Below, piece by piece: positions 51,336 through 62,599 of a stretch of DNA of 64,000 bases. A program made the translations under genes and the position numbers. The stretch lies in contig NZ_KQ758483.1 in NCBI RefSeq assembly GCF_001456935.1, positions 682,001-746,000 of the forward strand. Reading direction: 5' to 3'. The stretch comes from [Bacillus] enclensis. Its GTDB lineage: Bacteria; Bacillota; Bacilli; Bacillales; Bacillaceae_B. The notes under the pieces were generated by a model. The model was not told the origin of the DNA, made no database searches, and saw only the letters and a list, made by a program, of their open reading frames with translations. Position 1 is the stretch's first letter. Every line of letters starts with the position of its first letter.

Positions 51336-52835
51336 ATGGTAAAGAAACTGGGATTTCTTATTGTTGCTCTTGTATTTATGTTTCCAACTTTAAGTATGGC
51401 CGGGGATTTCGGAAAAGATGATCCCTCAGGTGTTCCCGGTCAGTGGTATGTGGGTACGACTCCTTCATACTCTTCACCGTCTAAGTATCCGGTATTATTC
51501 GTTCACGGGTTGAATTCTTCCTCCAATACATGGTGGGATGAAAATGATATGTATAATACTGCCTATCAGAATGGTTATGAAACAGCCTTTATCGATCTTT
51601 ATCCAACGAAAACAATGTGGGACAATGGAGCACTTCTGGCGGGGAAAATACGCGATATCTATCAATATTTCGGAGAAAAAGTTGTCATTGTGGCCCATAG
51701 TAAAGGCGGTGTAGATACGCAATCTGCCCTTGTTCATTACGGTGCTTATCCATATGTTGCACGTGTAATCACACTATCTTCACCGCATAATGGCTCAGAG
51801 CTCGCCGACCTCGCATACAGCAGCTGGGCTGGGTGGCTTGCAGGGATTCTCGGAAGTAAAAATGATGCAACATACTCTCTCCAAACAGGGTATATGAACT
51901 ACTTCCGGGAACTAACGGATACCCATATTAATGTTGGCAGAGTACCTTTTTATACTGTCGCAGGCACTAAGTGGGGGAGTTTTGGCAGTTCACTTTACTG
52001 GGGAGGACTGTACCTCAGCTCATATGGAAGTAATGATGGTGCGGTGACCGTGAACAGTTCACGTCTGCCTTATGCATCCCATCTGGGAACCGGTTCATGG
52101 AACCATTCACAAATAAAAGAAGGTTCCGCTACATTCAATTTATTTAATGGCTACTTAAATGAAAGCATACCTTCAGGTGCTGATTTAGACGCAGTACAAA
52201 AATTGAAAGTTACTGAAAAGGAGACGGCTTCTTCATACATCAGGGGAGGAGAATATACTGGATCTAAACAAGAACCCATAACAGTAGAAGACGGTACAAA
52301 TTCAATAACGATCGACTGGATCAGCAATCACAAAGATTCGATCCTGACTCTGGAAGACCCTGATGGGGATGACACATATTTTTCAAAATCAACATCAACA
52401 TCAGAAGCAGATGGTGTTTTTGAAGGCGGTTATCACCACAGTCTAACGATTCCATTTCCTAAAGCAGGCGAGTGGAAAGTACATGCCCGATCCCCCAAAA
52501 AAGAGGCTTATTTAATGAACGTCATATACGATAGTGAATTTAATGACTCAGTGGATGTCCAAATAAGCTCAAATTCAATAAAATTGAAAGGAAAAAACAG
52601 TAAAGTCAAGTTCAAAATCGAAATTTCAATTGAATACTATAAAAATGGGAAACTGAAAAAAAGCAAACTAAAAATGAAAGATCAAACATTCAAACTACCT
52701 GAGCTTGGAGAAGGGGTATACAATCTAACAGTAGATGTAAATGGCCACAAAAATAATGAGAAATTTAAGAGGACAATTCTAACATCCATATATGTCGATG
52801 AAAAAGGGCAAATGTATTCTCAATACCAATACTAA
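51336..52835 (+). CDS. Secreted lipase-like alpha/beta hydrolase with C-terminal extension
   Basis: The 499-residue protein has a signal peptide (1-22, cleaved after SMA). The hydrolase domain (about 25-280) has FVHGLNSSS (oxyanion loop, about 54-62), nucleophile Ser121 in VAHSKGG, an Asp in YGSNDGA (about 232) and a His in the SWNHSQIKEG segment (about 257). The nucleophile box is AHSKG. The C-terminal 200 residues look like two beta-sandwich domains (an emp24-like VKAHAR region, then a lysine-rich SKLKMKDQTFKLPELGEG repeat). Ribosome site GAGGAG precedes ATG 51336. It likely degrades lipids outside the cell. Confidence 0.85.
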   Translation: MVKKLGFLIVALVFMFPTLSMAGDFGKDDPSGVPGQWYVGTTPSYSSPSKYPVLFVHGLNSSSNTWWDENDMYNTAYQNGYETAFIDLYPTKTMWDNGALLAGKIRDIYQYFGEKVVIVAHSKGGVDTQSALVHYGAYPYVARVITLSSPHNGSELADLAYSSWAGWLAGILGSKNDATYSLQTGYMNYFRELTDTHINVGRVPFYTVAGTKWGSFGSSLYWGGLYLSSYGSNDGAVTVNSSRLPYASHLGTGSWNHSQIKEGSATFNLFNGYLNESIPSGADLDAVQKLKVTEKETASSYIRGGEYTGSKQEPITVEDGTNSITIDWISNHKDSILTLEDPDGDDTYFSKSTSTSEADGVFEGGYHHSLTIPFPKAGEWKVHARSPKKEAYLMNVIYDSEFNDSVDVQISSNSIKLKGKNSKVKFKIEISIEYYKNGKLKKSKLKMKDQTFKLPELGEGVYNLTVDVNGHKNNEKFKRTILTSIYVDEKGQMYSQYQY

Positions 52836-52837
52836 TT

Positions 52838-52884
52838 AACCCGAATCAATTTGAATCACGAGATTCAAATTGATTCGGGTTTTA
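52838..52884 (+). terminator. Terminator after lipase gene (20-bp perfect stem)
   Basis: AACCCGAATC... and ...GATTCGGGTT form a 20-bp perfect stem with a four-base loop and T-run. Its CCCGAA ends look like the MITE hairpins, but the linker and ends of the element are absent. Confidence 0.8.
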
Positions 52885-53136
52885 CTTTTAACCTGAAACA
52901 GTTCTCCCCCAGTTCAACAAGATCCCCACGTTAAAAAACGGCCCGCTTATCAAGTCCATTGGTCCCTGGCACAACGAATCAGTTTGAGGTAATTTTCTAC
53001 ATCATTTTTAGTCAATATTCACCATTCGGACTTACGTAACCAGGTTCATTTGTTTCATCTTTCCGGATAGTAAAGGGTTTCATACTCTATGAATCAAATA
53101 TGTTAAAAGATCGATAAAATAAAAAGGGGGAAAACA
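52885..53136. other. Intergenic region before the M14 gene
   Basis: About 250 AT-rich bases with no ORF or clear promoter. A GGGGG site lies before the next start. Confidence 0.3.
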
Positions 53137-54186
53137 ATGAATAAGAAATGGATTAAATGTACAGTATCTGGTTTATTAATCGCTTCCGGAATCTCAATGA
53201 CAGTACCTACTTCTCCTGTTTCGGCAGATGGACCCTTCTATAATGGTAATGAAACCATCAAGAATGAACGTCTGCACAGTTATGAAGAAATGGTAAAGCT
53301 GCTTGAACGTCTTGATGCTAAGTCAGAAGCCCTTTCACTGGAAGTTTACGGTCAATCCGTAAAAGGCAGGGACTTATATCTGGCGAAGTTCGGAAATAAC
53401 GAGAGTAACCCCACGGTATTATACTTGACCCAGCAGCATGGCAATGAAACTTTAACAACCGAAGGTGCCCTTAAATTCATTCAACACCTCACTTCCAATT
53501 CCAAGGAAGTAAAAGAAATGTTGGAGAATGTAAACATCCTGGTTGCTCCCCGTTTAAATGTGGATGGGGCCGAGGGTGACGTTAACTTTTCTTTAGACGA
53601 TTATGTCTCAGGTACGCATACTCGATATAATGCAAATGAAGTGGACCTGAACCGTGATCACGTAGCTCGCCAACAGCCTGAGACACGCGCGCTGCATGAA
53701 AATGTCCTGCAAAAATATTCACCAGATTATATGATTGACCTCCATCACCAAGGAGCAGAGACCACTTTAGGGGATACTGATGAACTGGTATCCGGATCTA
53801 TTTTATACCCAACAAATGAAGAAGTAGACCCTGAAGTCGTTAGAAAATCCAAGCAGCTCGGGGCAGTATTATATGATACTGTCGAAAGCAGAGGTTTTGG
53901 CACGCTATCTAAATATATTGGCGGTTCTGCCCAGACCATTTCAAGAAATGGTCTGGCAGTCGAGTACGGAATTGCAACCCTGCTTTTTGAAATGAGGGGA
54001 ATGGCAGATCATTACAGGGATGATTATGTACTTGGTCAGAAGAGTAATGGATATTTGATCAAACAAGCAGTCATCGGAATGGAGGCCACAGCTAAAGCCA
54101 TTGCAGATGGTTCCATTAATGAAGCAGATACTTCTTTCTGGGATACTTTGCCTGAAAGTTCCTATAATCACAGTGAACATGAATAA
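53137..54186 (+). CDS. Secreted M14-family zinc carboxypeptidase
   Basis: The 349-residue protein has a signal peptide cleaved near VSA-DGP (about residue 31). Zinc ligands His102 and Glu105 in QHGNE and His203 in DLHHQG are visible, and the catalytic Glu is in LLFEMRGM (about 285). The arginine that holds the substrate carboxylate is likely in DLNRDH (about 171). Enzymes of this branch remove C-terminal residues from peptides or from cell wall peptides. A terminator closes it. With the lipase and two proteases nearby it forms part of an exoenzyme region. Confidence 0.88.
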   Translation: MNKKWIKCTVSGLLIASGISMTVPTSPVSADGPFYNGNETIKNERLHSYEEMVKLLERLDAKSEALSLEVYGQSVKGRDLYLAKFGNNESNPTVLYLTQQHGNETLTTEGALKFIQHLTSNSKEVKEMLENVNILVAPRLNVDGAEGDVNFSLDDYVSGTHTRYNANEVDLNRDHVARQQPETRALHENVLQKYSPDYMIDLHHQGAETTLGDTDELVSGSILYPTNEEVDPEVVRKSKQLGAVLYDTVESRGFGTLSKYIGGSAQTISRNGLAVEYGIATLLFEMRGMADHYRDDYVLGQKSNGYLIKQAVIGMEATAKAIADGSINEADTSFWDTLPESSYNHSEHE

Positions 54187-54191
54187 AAGAA

Positions 54192-54226
54192 AAAAGAGCG
54201 GCACCGTGGGGCCGCTCTCTTTTCTT
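54192..54226 (+). terminator. Terminator after M14 gene
   Basis: AAAGAGCGGC and GCCGCTCTCTTTT arms around a short loop. Confidence 0.8.
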
Positions 54227-54305
54227 TTATCAGTTACATATTATCAAAAATGTTTAGATCGTACATGGTAAACTATTCGTATGTTCAGTAGAAGGAGGTT
54301 AAAGA

Positions 54306-55076
54306 ATGTACGAGAATTTTGAAGTGCAAATCACACCTCTTAAGAGAAAAAGACAGATACGCATATACCTGCCCAATACATACGGGGAAGACGTGACAAG
54401 ACGCTATCCGGTGTTATATATGCATGACGGACAGAACCTATATAAGGATGCAGATGCGGGGTATGGAATGTCCTGGAGAATAGGGGATTATCTTGACCAA
54501 AGTGATTTGGAGCTGATTGTAGTTGGAATCGACTGTAATGAAGGATTAAAGAGGTTAGATGAGTATGGACCATGGAAAAGTAATGAAATGAGCGATGTCT
54601 TCTCTGCTGATCGGCAGTCAATCGGGGGGAAAGGAAAAGAGTATGTCGAATTTATCGTTCATGAATTAAAGCCTATGATCGATGAAATGTATCGTACCTT
54701 TCCGGGAGAAACAAGTATGGCAGGCAGTTCGATGGGCGGACTTATTTCTACATATGCAGCTTGCGTGCATCCCAATATTTTTAAAAGGGTGGCTTCCATC
54801 TCATCTGCATATTGGTTCAATCAGAAGGAGATTGAAGCACTGATAAAAGAGAGTGACTTATCAAATATTGAACGGTTTTATATGGATATCGGAACAAAAG
54901 AAAATACTGAGAGCATTGATGATCTAACATACATAAATTCAAGCAGTGATATTTATCAATTACTTCTTGATAAAGTGCAGGATTGTAGATTTGATATTGT
55001 AGAAGGTGCTGCCCATAACGAGGTGGCATGGAGAGAACGGGTTCCGGTGATTTTTGATTATTTATACAAAGGATGA
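54306..55076 (+). CDS. Putative esterase (esterase D-like)
   Basis: The 256-residue cytoplasmic alpha/beta hydrolase has YMHDGQNLY (about residues 38-46), nucleophile Ser in MAGSSMGGL (about 141) and a His in EGAAHNEVAW (about 236). The pattern fits the putative esterase family that includes Fes- and YbbA-like proteins. ATG 54306 has AGAAGGAGG upstream. It is convergent with the universal stress gene and shares a terminator. It may hydrolyse a siderophore-like or thioester substrate, but no iron genes lie nearby. Confidence 0.82.
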   Translation: MYENFEVQITPLKRKRQIRIYLPNTYGEDVTRRYPVLYMHDGQNLYKDADAGYGMSWRIGDYLDQSDLELIVVGIDCNEGLKRLDEYGPWKSNEMSDVFSADRQSIGGKGKEYVEFIVHELKPMIDEMYRTFPGETSMAGSSMGGLISTYAACVHPNIFKRVASISSAYWFNQKEIEALIKESDLSNIERFYMDIGTKENTESIDDLTYINSSSDIYQLLLDKVQDCRFDIVEGAAHNEVAWRERVPVIFDYLYKG

Positions 55077-55109
55077 AAACAGCTTGAGGGCCCCCCCTCA
55101 AGCTGTTTT
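55077..55109. terminator. Bidirectional terminator
   Basis: AAAACAGCTTGAGGG and CTCAAGCTGTTTT pair perfectly around a C-rich loop between the convergent genes. Confidence 0.85.
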
Positions 55110-55526
55110 CTATTTTACAATCATGACGGGACATTTTGCCTGTTTAGCTACTTTATGGCTGACGCTTCCCAAGACCATTTCCTGAAAAGTATTGAGGCCG
55201 CGGCTTCCGATAACGAGCGCATCATAAGTATCCTTGTTTGCAAATTCAACTATTGTAGGACCGGGTTCTCCGTGTAAAATGATCGTTTCGTATTTTACTT
55301 CAGCATGTTTCGCTTTTTGTTCAATTAATTGAAGTTTATATTTTCTTTTGTCTGAGGCATCTCTCCCCCAGTGCTTAAGAACATCATCTTTTGATTGCTT
55401 GGCATCAATCACATATACAATATCAATTTCTGCACCGGGTAGTAATGAAGCAAGTGCAATTGCTTTATCAGCGGCCCTGATTGAATGCTCAGAACCGTCG
55501 GTGGCAAGCAATATTTTTTTGAACAT
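55110..55526 (-). CDS. Universal stress protein (UspA family)
   Basis: The 138-residue protein has the UspA fold with ILLATDGSEHSIRAADKAIALAS (residues 5-27) and the ATP-binding G-x2-G-x9-GS-like loop VIGSRGLNTFQEMVLGSVSHKVAKQAKCPVMIVK (about 105-138, given by its G, G, S and V positions). It is likely an ATP-binding cytoplasmic protein of the stress response. ATG 55526 has a GGGGAGG site. It is divergent from the SulP gene. Partner unknown. Confidence 0.9.
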   Translation of the reverse strand: MFKKILLATDGSEHSIRAADKAIALASLLPGAEIDIVYVIDAKQSKDDVLKHWGRDASDKRKYKLQLIEQKAKHAEVKYETIILHGEPGPTIVEFANKDTYDALVIGSRGLNTFQEMVLGSVSHKVAKQAKCPVMIVK

Positions 55527-55689
55527 AGAACCTCCCCTTGATGAACCAAACTTTCTGAATATATTCTATTTTACACCTTTTTTTATATAAAAAAATGTAT
55601 CTTTTTTTACATTTTTAAAAAATGAAGAAAACAAGAGAAAAACGTAAAAATTACGAGATAATCATTTGTGGTTTCGCTTACATCGTCGG

Positions 55690-55718
55690 TTCACAAATGG
55701 ATATATCCATTATATAAT
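55690..55718 (+). promoter_or_regulatory. SigA-type promoter with palindromic operator in its spacer
   Basis: TTCACA, 17 bases, and a perfect TATAAT. The spacer holds AATGGATATATCCATT (55696-55711), a 16-bp perfect palindrome. A regulator bound there would cover the promoter. Confidence 0.65.
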
Positions 55719-55740
55719 GTGCCTTGTGTAAAACGGCCCC

Positions 55741-55763
55741 GACTTTCATGAGAGTTGAAAGTC
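55741..55763 (+). promoter_or_regulatory. Leader hairpin of the sulP mRNA
   Basis: GACTTTCA and TGAAAGTC form an 8-bp hairpin in the untranslated leader, 28 bases before the start codon. There is no T-run, so it is not a classic terminator. It may affect mRNA stability or control. Confidence 0.4.
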
Positions 55764-55790
55764 ACGACAAAAAATCAAAAGAGGTGTATT

Positions 55791-57272
55791 ATGAATTTAT
55801 CTTCAAAAATTAAATATGAATGGTTTGGAAACATCCGCGGAGACATCCTTGCAGGGATGGTCGTAGCGATGGCATTGATCCCTGAAGCGATTGCATTTTC
55901 GATCATCGCCGGTGTCGATCCGATGGTTGGATTGTACGCCTCATTCTGTATTGCAGTTGTCATTGCGTTTGTAGGCGGACGTCCAGGAATGATTTCTGCA
56001 GCGACGGGAGCGACAGCATTATTGATGACAACCTTGGTGGCTGAGCATGGATTGAAATATCTGCTTGCTGCTACAATCCTGACAGGGGTGATTCAAATTC
56101 TCATGGGGGTCCTTAAACTAGGCCGCTTAATGAAATTTGTTCCACGTTCTGTCATGATTGGATTCGTTAACGCGTTGGCAATCCTGATTTTCACAGCACA
56201 GTTGCCGCATTTTGCAGGAGAAGAATGGATTATGTACGCCATGGTGGGTGCTGCTCTTGCCATTATTTATATACTGCCGCGTTTTACGAAAGCAGTTCCT
56301 TCCCCGCTTGTTGCAATCATTGCGGTGACGATTTTTTCTGTTTTGGCAGGCACGGGAGTAAGGACAGTGGGGGATATGGGTGAATTGACACAAACACTGC
56401 CTGTATTCTTGATTCCGGATATTCCATTTACCTTCGAGACGCTTCAAATTATCTTCCCTTATTCATTATCGATTGCAATTGTAGGTCTGGTTGAGTCTTT
56501 ACTGACTGCTTCAATTGTAGATGATATGACGGACACTTCTAGTGATAAGAATAAAGAAGCGAAGGGACAGGGTATGGCCAATATCGTATCAGGTTTCTTC
56601 GGCGGTATGGCAGGCTGTGCCATGATCGGACAATCAGTAATCAATGTTAAATCCGGCGGCCGGGGCAGACTATCTGCTTTTGTGGCAGGGACATTCTTGA
56701 TGATCCTGATTCTCCTTCTGAATGATTTCCTCGTGCAGATTCCGATGGCAGCGCTGGTAGGGGTCATGATCATGGTATCGATTGGAACATTTGATTGGGG
56801 ATCTGTCATGAATCTTCACAAAACGCCAATCACAGATACAATTGTCATGCTTGCTACTGTCATTACAGTATTATTCACGCATGATTTATCAAAAGGAGTA
56901 CTGGTAGGAATCATTTTAAGTGCTATATTCTTTGCTTCTAAGATTTCAAAAGTGGAGATTACATCTATGGCATCTGAACAAACCCATAAGAAAGTATACC
57001 GGGTGTCAGGACAACTATTCTTTGCATCCGTGACAGATTTTGTTGAAAGCTTCGATTTTACTGAAGATGTGAAGGAAGTGACTTTAGATCTGACAAATGC
57101 ACATCTTTGGGATGATTCAGCTGTGGGTGCAGTTGATAAAATCGTGTTAAAATACCACCAGAATGGTGTTAAGGTCAACTTGGCAGGGCTTAATTCAGAA
57201 AGTAATAAATTGATGGATAAACTGGCAGTTCATAATAAGCCAGGTGGTCTTGAAAAGGTTGTAAATCATTAA
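55791..57272 (+). CDS. SulP-family anion transporter with STAS domain
   Basis: The protein has 493 residues from ATG 55791 (AAAGAGGTG upstream). About eleven to twelve membrane helices (residues 15-390) include the first-helix signature [27 protein letters not shown] and the glycine-rich [31 protein letters not shown] segment. The C-terminal 80 residues (about 405-490) form a STAS domain. The short form and the [10 protein letters not shown] segment resemble the BicA/YbaR branch, linked to Na-dependent bicarbonate or sulfate uptake. Substrate cannot be decided. It is controlled by a palindrome-bearing promoter. Confidence 0.88.
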   Translation: MNLSSKIKYEWFGNIRGDILAGMVVAMALIPEAIAFSIIAGVDPMVGLYASFCIAVVIAFVGGRPGMISAATGATALLMTTLVAEHGLKYLLAATILTGVIQILMGVLKLGRLMKFVPRSVMIGFVNALAILIFTAQLPHFAGEEWIMYAMVGAALAIIYILPRFTKAVPSPLVAIIAVTIFSVLAGTGVRTVGDMGELTQTLPVFLIPDIPFTFETLQIIFPYSLSIAIVGLVESLLTASIVDDMTDTSSDKNKEAKGQGMANIVSGFFGGMAGCAMIGQSVINVKSGGRGRLSAFVAGTFLMILILLLNDFLVQIPMAALVGVMIMVSIGTFDWGSVMNLHKTPITDTIVMLATVITVLFTHDLSKGVLVGIILSAIFFASKISKVEITSMASEQTHKKVYRVSGQLFFASVTDFVESFDFTEDVKEVTLDLTNAHLWDDSAVGAVDKIVLKYHQNGVKVNLAGLNSESNKLMDKLAVHNKPGGLEKVVNH

Positions 57273-57276
57273 TAAC

Positions 57277-57315
57277 AGAAAACCAGCAGAGAAGAATCTC
57301 TGCTGGTATTTTTTA
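57277..57315. terminator. Bidirectional terminator, sulP / neutral protease
   Basis: ACCAGCAGAG and CTCTGCTGGT form a perfect stem, followed by ATTTTTTAT. Confidence 0.8.
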
Positions 57316-57318
57316 TAT

Positions 57319-59010
<1,692 letters not shown>

Positions 59011-60225
59011 TTAATATCTTACAGCATCATATGAGTTGATGCGCCCATGTTCAAAATAAGATCCTGTGCCGCTGATCGGATCGGCAGTCTGCTCGATTGC
59101 CTGACGGATCTGTACGTTGCTGCGTCCTTGTGAAGCAAGCAATCCGGCAAGTCCTGCCACGTGCGGGGAAGCCATTGATGTACCGGACATATATGCGTAA
59201 CCATTATTAGGTACGGTTGAAGCAATGTCTACACCCGGTGCAGTGACGTCCACCCAAGTCCCATAATTAGAGAAAGATGCTTTTCGGTCATAGCTGTCAA
59301 CTGCACCAACGGCGATGACATTAGCATAGGATGCAGGCTCAAATGTAGTCGAAACTCCATCGTTCCCTGCAGCCGCTACTATGACACTTCCTTTATTCCA
59401 TGCATAATTGACGGCGCTTTCCAAAGTCGGAGTTGAACAATCGCAGCCTAATGACATGTTGATTACTTCTGCGCCCTGGTCTGCAGCGTAACGGATACCA
59501 TCGGCGATGTCCGCTAAAGAACCACTTCCATTTGCATCGAGTACTCGGACTGCCAGGATTTTAGTATTTGGCGACATTCCTGCGACACCAGTTCCGTTAT
59601 TTGTTTCTGCAGCAGCCGTGCCTGCTACGTGAGTACCATGTCCATTTAAGTCCATCGGGTAATAATCGTTATCAACAAAATCATATCCGCGTATTGTTTT
59701 CCCATCGAGGTCAGGGTGATTGTAATCAACACCAGTATCAAGTACTGCAATTTCCTGACCGCTGCTGCCGCGGGTATAATCCCATGCATAATTGGTGTAA
59801 GTATTTTGAGGTCCGTATTGATAGCCTTGGTAATAGGTGTCATTTGGTGTCCATGTTGCAGCTAATTTATAGTTAGGCTCGGCATATTCGACGTTTGGAT
59901 TATTATTCAGAGCTTTGACAACTGCTTCTACATTGCCGACTTTAAGGACTTTAAAAGGTGATTCAACTGCATCTTTGTCCTCCACCTCAGAGGCTTTCAT
60001 ACTTTTAAGTACATTGACTTTGGTCGATTTCGATGCAGAATCTTTAAATTTAACAATTACTTCACCCTTGACATATTCACTTTTATCAAGACTTTTATTT
60101 ACGATGGTATTTTTTGAAGCGAGATCCAAAGAGGTAGAATCCTTCGCAAATGCACTTCCTCCGAAACTAGGGAAGATGGCGAGGGATGCAGCTAATGATA
60201 ATGCAGCAATCTTTTTGAATTTCAT
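59011..60225 (-). CDS. Secreted subtilisin-like serine protease (thermitase type)
   Basis: The protein has 404 residues from ATG 60225 (GGAGG upstream); a longer frame to 60279 is not supported. A signal peptide (1-27, AFA) and an inhibitor-I9-like propeptide (about 28-125) precede the mature enzyme, which starts near ATWTPND. The triad is visible: Asp163 in AVLDTGVDYNH, His198 in NGHGTHVAG and Ser350 in GTSMASPH. The mature sequence resembles thermitase and the Bacillus Ak.1 protease, with a CDC pair that may form a disulfide or bind metal. It is made for export. Confidence 0.95.
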   Translation of the reverse strand: MKFKKIAALSLAASLAIFPSFGGSAFAKDSTSLDLASKNTIVNKSLDKSEYVKGEVIVKFKDSASKSTKVNVLKSMKASEVEDKDAVESPFKVLKVGNVEAVVKALNNNPNVEYAEPNYKLAATWTPNDTYYQGYQYGPQNTYTNYAWDYTRGSSGQEIAVLDTGVDYNHPDLDGKTIRGYDFVDNDYYPMDLNGHGTHVAGTAAAETNNGTGVAGMSPNTKILAVRVLDANGSGSLADIADGIRYAADQGAEVINMSLGCDCSTPTLESAVNYAWNKGSVIVAAAGNDGVSTTFEPASYANVIAVGAVDSYDRKASFSNYGTWVDVTAPGVDIASTVPNNGYAYMSGTSMASPHVAGLAGLLASQGRSNVQIRQAIEQTADPISGTGSYFEHGRINSYDAVRY

Positions 60226-60651
60226 GCACGTATTCCTCCATTTTCTTTTTTTTAGAGTAAGACAGTTCCATAACGACAAATTGATTTAATCGTAATTCCT
60301 TACCGTTTCCCCCTTTCAATCAATCTGGAGATGCTTGTTAAGACAGTCTTGTATGTATTGCATCCCGCTAAATAGGATTCTAGCAAACTATCTGAAAATA
60401 CAGAATACCATCTGGGTGGAAGTGAATGGAAATAAATAGAAAATAATATTTTAAAATGTAATTTCATGCTGGTTTTTAAGAAAAGTTTCCTGAAACACCT
60501 TATCATCAGCCCATTATTCGTAGGAATTCGGTCCCGTTTTTTCTCAACCTTATATATGGAAAAGTTACAAATTAAAGTATCTTTCGAAGGATTACATGGA
60601 GATTCTTTACAGGTGAATGGTAGAATGAAGATGTAGGAAGGGGGGGTGAAA
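60226..60651. other. Intergenic region, subtilase / S51 peptidase
   Basis: About 425 AT-rich bases between divergent genes; promoters for both should lie here. The most structured point is AAGACAGTCTT (60340-60350), a short inverted repeat flanked by CTTGT and G. No ORF is convincing. Confidence 0.35.
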
Positions 60652-61335
60652 TTGCAGAAATTGATACTATCAGGCGGTGGGGACGAAATACAGACAAGAA
60701 TAATAGATGAGTATTTTGCTTCGATGCTGAATATCGATCAGCGTCTTTTATATATCCCGGTCGCCATGGAGGCGAATGTGGAAGCTTATAATGAGTGCTA
60801 TGAGTGGCTCACTGGGGTATTTCGTCCGCTGGGTGTAACATGTTTTGAGATGTGGACTGATTTAGATGATAAGAGATTAGAGGATTTACGGTGTTTCTCG
60901 GCTGTATATATCGGAGGGGGCAACACCTTTCACCTATTGAAAAAGTTGAAGGATACGAAATTTTCTGAGCTGCTGAGTCAATATATTTCGGAGGGCGGCA
61001 TCGTATATGGGGGAAGTGCAGGAGGAATCATCCTTGGCAGCCATATTGAAACCTGCGCACTCAATGATGATAACACTACAGGTATGATGGATTATTCGGG
61101 GCTGGGCTGCATTGGTAGTTATGCGATTCATTGTCATTATGAAAGAGGTCAAGAAGGTTTCATCCATTCTTTAACGTCCAAGTGGAATAAGCCTGTTATT
61201 GCTTTATCTGAGGAGACGGGGATTGCTGTACAAGGTAATCAAATTAAGGTAATTGGGAAACAGCCAGCTCATGTTTTTGACGGGAAGAATACTTTTGAGA
61301 TTGGTGTCGGCAAGGTAATTGAATGGAAAGAATGA
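60652..61335 (+). CDS. Peptidase S51 family protein (dipeptidase E / cyanophycinase-like)
   Basis: About 227 residues from TTG 60652, which has GGAAGGGGGG at better spacing than GTG 60646. The fold is glutamine amidotransferase-like. The nucleophile Ser is in VYGGSAGGIILG (about residue 123), with a preceding IGGGNTFHLL loop (about 87-96) and catalytic His in SYAIHCHYERG (about 163). The family releases Asp-containing dipeptides. It is cytoplasmic and has no signal peptide. It starts a run of small genes on the same strand. Confidence 0.85.
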   Translation: MQKLILSGGGDEIQTRIIDEYFASMLNIDQRLLYIPVAMEANVEAYNECYEWLTGVFRPLGVTCFEMWTDLDDKRLEDLRCFSAVYIGGGNTFHLLKKLKDTKFSELLSQYISEGGIVYGGSAGGIILGSHIETCALNDDNTTGMMDYSGLGCIGSYAIHCHYERGQEGFIHSLTSKWNKPVIALSEETGIAVQGNQIKVIGKQPAHVFDGKNTFEIGVGKVIEWKE

Positions 61336-61378
61336 GCTGATTCAACATTCATGCTGTTAAGGGAGGAAAGGAAAGAGA

Positions 61379-61723
61379 GTGAATTTGAAATTATTAATAT
61401 TCCCGGGGGCAGGTATTATCATCATGATTGGTATTTTCCTCTGGAATGATGCACGGACTCTACCTGTCGAACAATCTGATTTACCGGTAAACAGGACGCT
61501 TGCTGCCGAGATATCGCAAAGGTACTTGGCAGGGTGGTGGAAGGCCCCTTCAAAGCTTGAATCTACACCTTATAAAATAAAAGACATTCAAATAACGCGA
61601 GAGGAAGTCAGCGTTGAGTTACTCGACGAAAGAGATAATTCCGAGTGTGAGGGCTATGAAGTCGTCATTAACCGAAACAACGGCATTGTTCAGGGCAAAG
61701 AAGAAATTGATTTTTGCAGGTGA
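61379..61723 (+). CDS. Hypothetical small secreted or membrane-anchored protein
   Basis: The 114-residue protein starts at GTG 61379 with GGGAGGAAAGGAAAGAG upstream. One N-terminal helix (about residues 3-22, LKLLIFPGAGIIIMIGIFLW) anchors a soluble outer domain with the pattern of a small PepSY/YpeB-like fold (strands at KIKDIQITREEVSVELLDE and GYEVVINRNNGIVQGKEE). No known motif. It may be co-transcribed with the S51 gene 43 bases upstream and the next two genes. Confidence 0.65.
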   Translation: MNLKLLIFPGAGIIIMIGIFLWNDARTLPVEQSDLPVNRTLAAEISQRYLAGWWKAPSKLESTPYKIKDIQITREEVSVELLDERDNSECEGYEVVINRNNGIVQGKEEIDFCR

Positions 61724-61754
61724 AATTTGAAGAGAAAGAAAGGGTGAGCGACAG

Positions 61755-62009
61755 ATGAAAAATATTCTATTTTTCTTTGCTTGTCTTTGTGCCTTTTTGG
61801 GTGTTTCAGTTTTGTTTATTACAGGCATTCTCAATATCATGATGCCCATGGTCGGAAAGGCAGCTTACCAGGCGGCAATGGCAGGGAGTTATTCAACTGA
61901 AGATTACGTGATGGATTTTACATTTATGAATTCATCTGCGGTTCTGATGATTGTAGGCGGGAGTTATTTTGCATACATACTTTACAAACATGAAAAAGGG
62001 AATAAATAA
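61755..62009 (+). CDS. Hypothetical two-helix membrane protein
   Basis: The 84-residue protein has two helices (about residues 4-30 and 55-78) joined by a polar loop (VGKAAYQAAMAGSYSTEDYVMDFT). ATG 61755 has AAAGGGTGAG upstream, 31 bases after the previous stop. The family is not recognised. Position suggests one operon with its neighbours. Confidence 0.65.
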   Translation: MKNILFFFACLCAFLGVSVLFITGILNIMMPMVGKAAYQAAMAGSYSTEDYVMDFTFMNSSAVLMIVGGSYFAYILYKHEKGNK

Positions 62010-62025
62010 ATAGCGGAGAAGAGAG

Positions 62026-62595
62026 ATGATGAATGTGGATTACATATTAAAGGAAGTACCAGGCAGCATCGAGACGGAGAGACTGATAATACGGATGCCG
62101 ATGCCGGGTGACGGGAAGGAGGTAAATGCAGCGATCAAAGCCTCGTATGCAGAACTAAAGCCGTGGCTTGGATTCGCGCAGGTCCTGCCTGAAGTTGATG
62201 AGACAGAAGCTAACACCAGGGAAGCCCATGCGAAATTCATAACACGTAAAGCTCTCAGGTACCTGATATATTGCAAAGAAACCCACCGTTTCATCGGATC
62301 GACAGGATTTCATAATATCGATTGGGATGTGCCTAAGTTTGAAATAGGTTATTGGATCGATGCAAGAATGAGCGGTAAAGGATATATGCGGGAAGCAGTA
62401 GGAAGACTGACAGAGCTTGCATTAAATGACCTTGGTGGAAGAAGGGTCGAGATCCGCTGTGAAAGTGGGAATATCAGAAGCAGAAAGATTCCAGAACACC
62501 TGGGGTATGAGTTAGAAGGCATTTTGAAGAATGAAGATTTGTCTGTCGATGGGAAGCGTGTTACGGACACTTGTATATATGGACTAGTTAGATAA
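62026..62595 (+). CDS. GNAT acetyltransferase, RimJ/RimL-like
   Basis: The 189-residue enzyme has the RimJ/RimL-type N-acetyltransferase fold: SIETERLIIRMPMPGD (residues 15-30), FIGSTGFHNIDWDVPKFEIGYWID (about 90-113) and the acetyl-CoA loop RMSGKGYMREAV (about 115-126). Close relatives acetylate ribosomal protein N-termini or small amines. ATG 62026 and ATG 62029 are adjacent and either could be the start. A 34-bp perfect palindrome begins five bases after the stop. Substrate unknown. Confidence 0.85.
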   Translation: MMNVDYILKEVPGSIETERLIIRMPMPGDGKEVNAAIKASYAELKPWLGFAQVLPEVDETEANTREAHAKFITRKALRYLIYCKETHRFIGSTGFHNIDWDVPKFEIGYWIDARMSGKGYMREAVGRLTELALNDLGGRRVEIRCESGNIRSRKIPEHLGYELEGILKNEDLSVDGKRVTDTCIYGLVR

Positions 62596-62599
62596 AGTA

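Noticed and set aside
52838-52884. Fifth copy of the MITE-like repeat
   Set aside because: It has only a CCCGAA hairpin; the ends, lead-in and linker are absent, and the loop differs. It fits an ordinary terminator.
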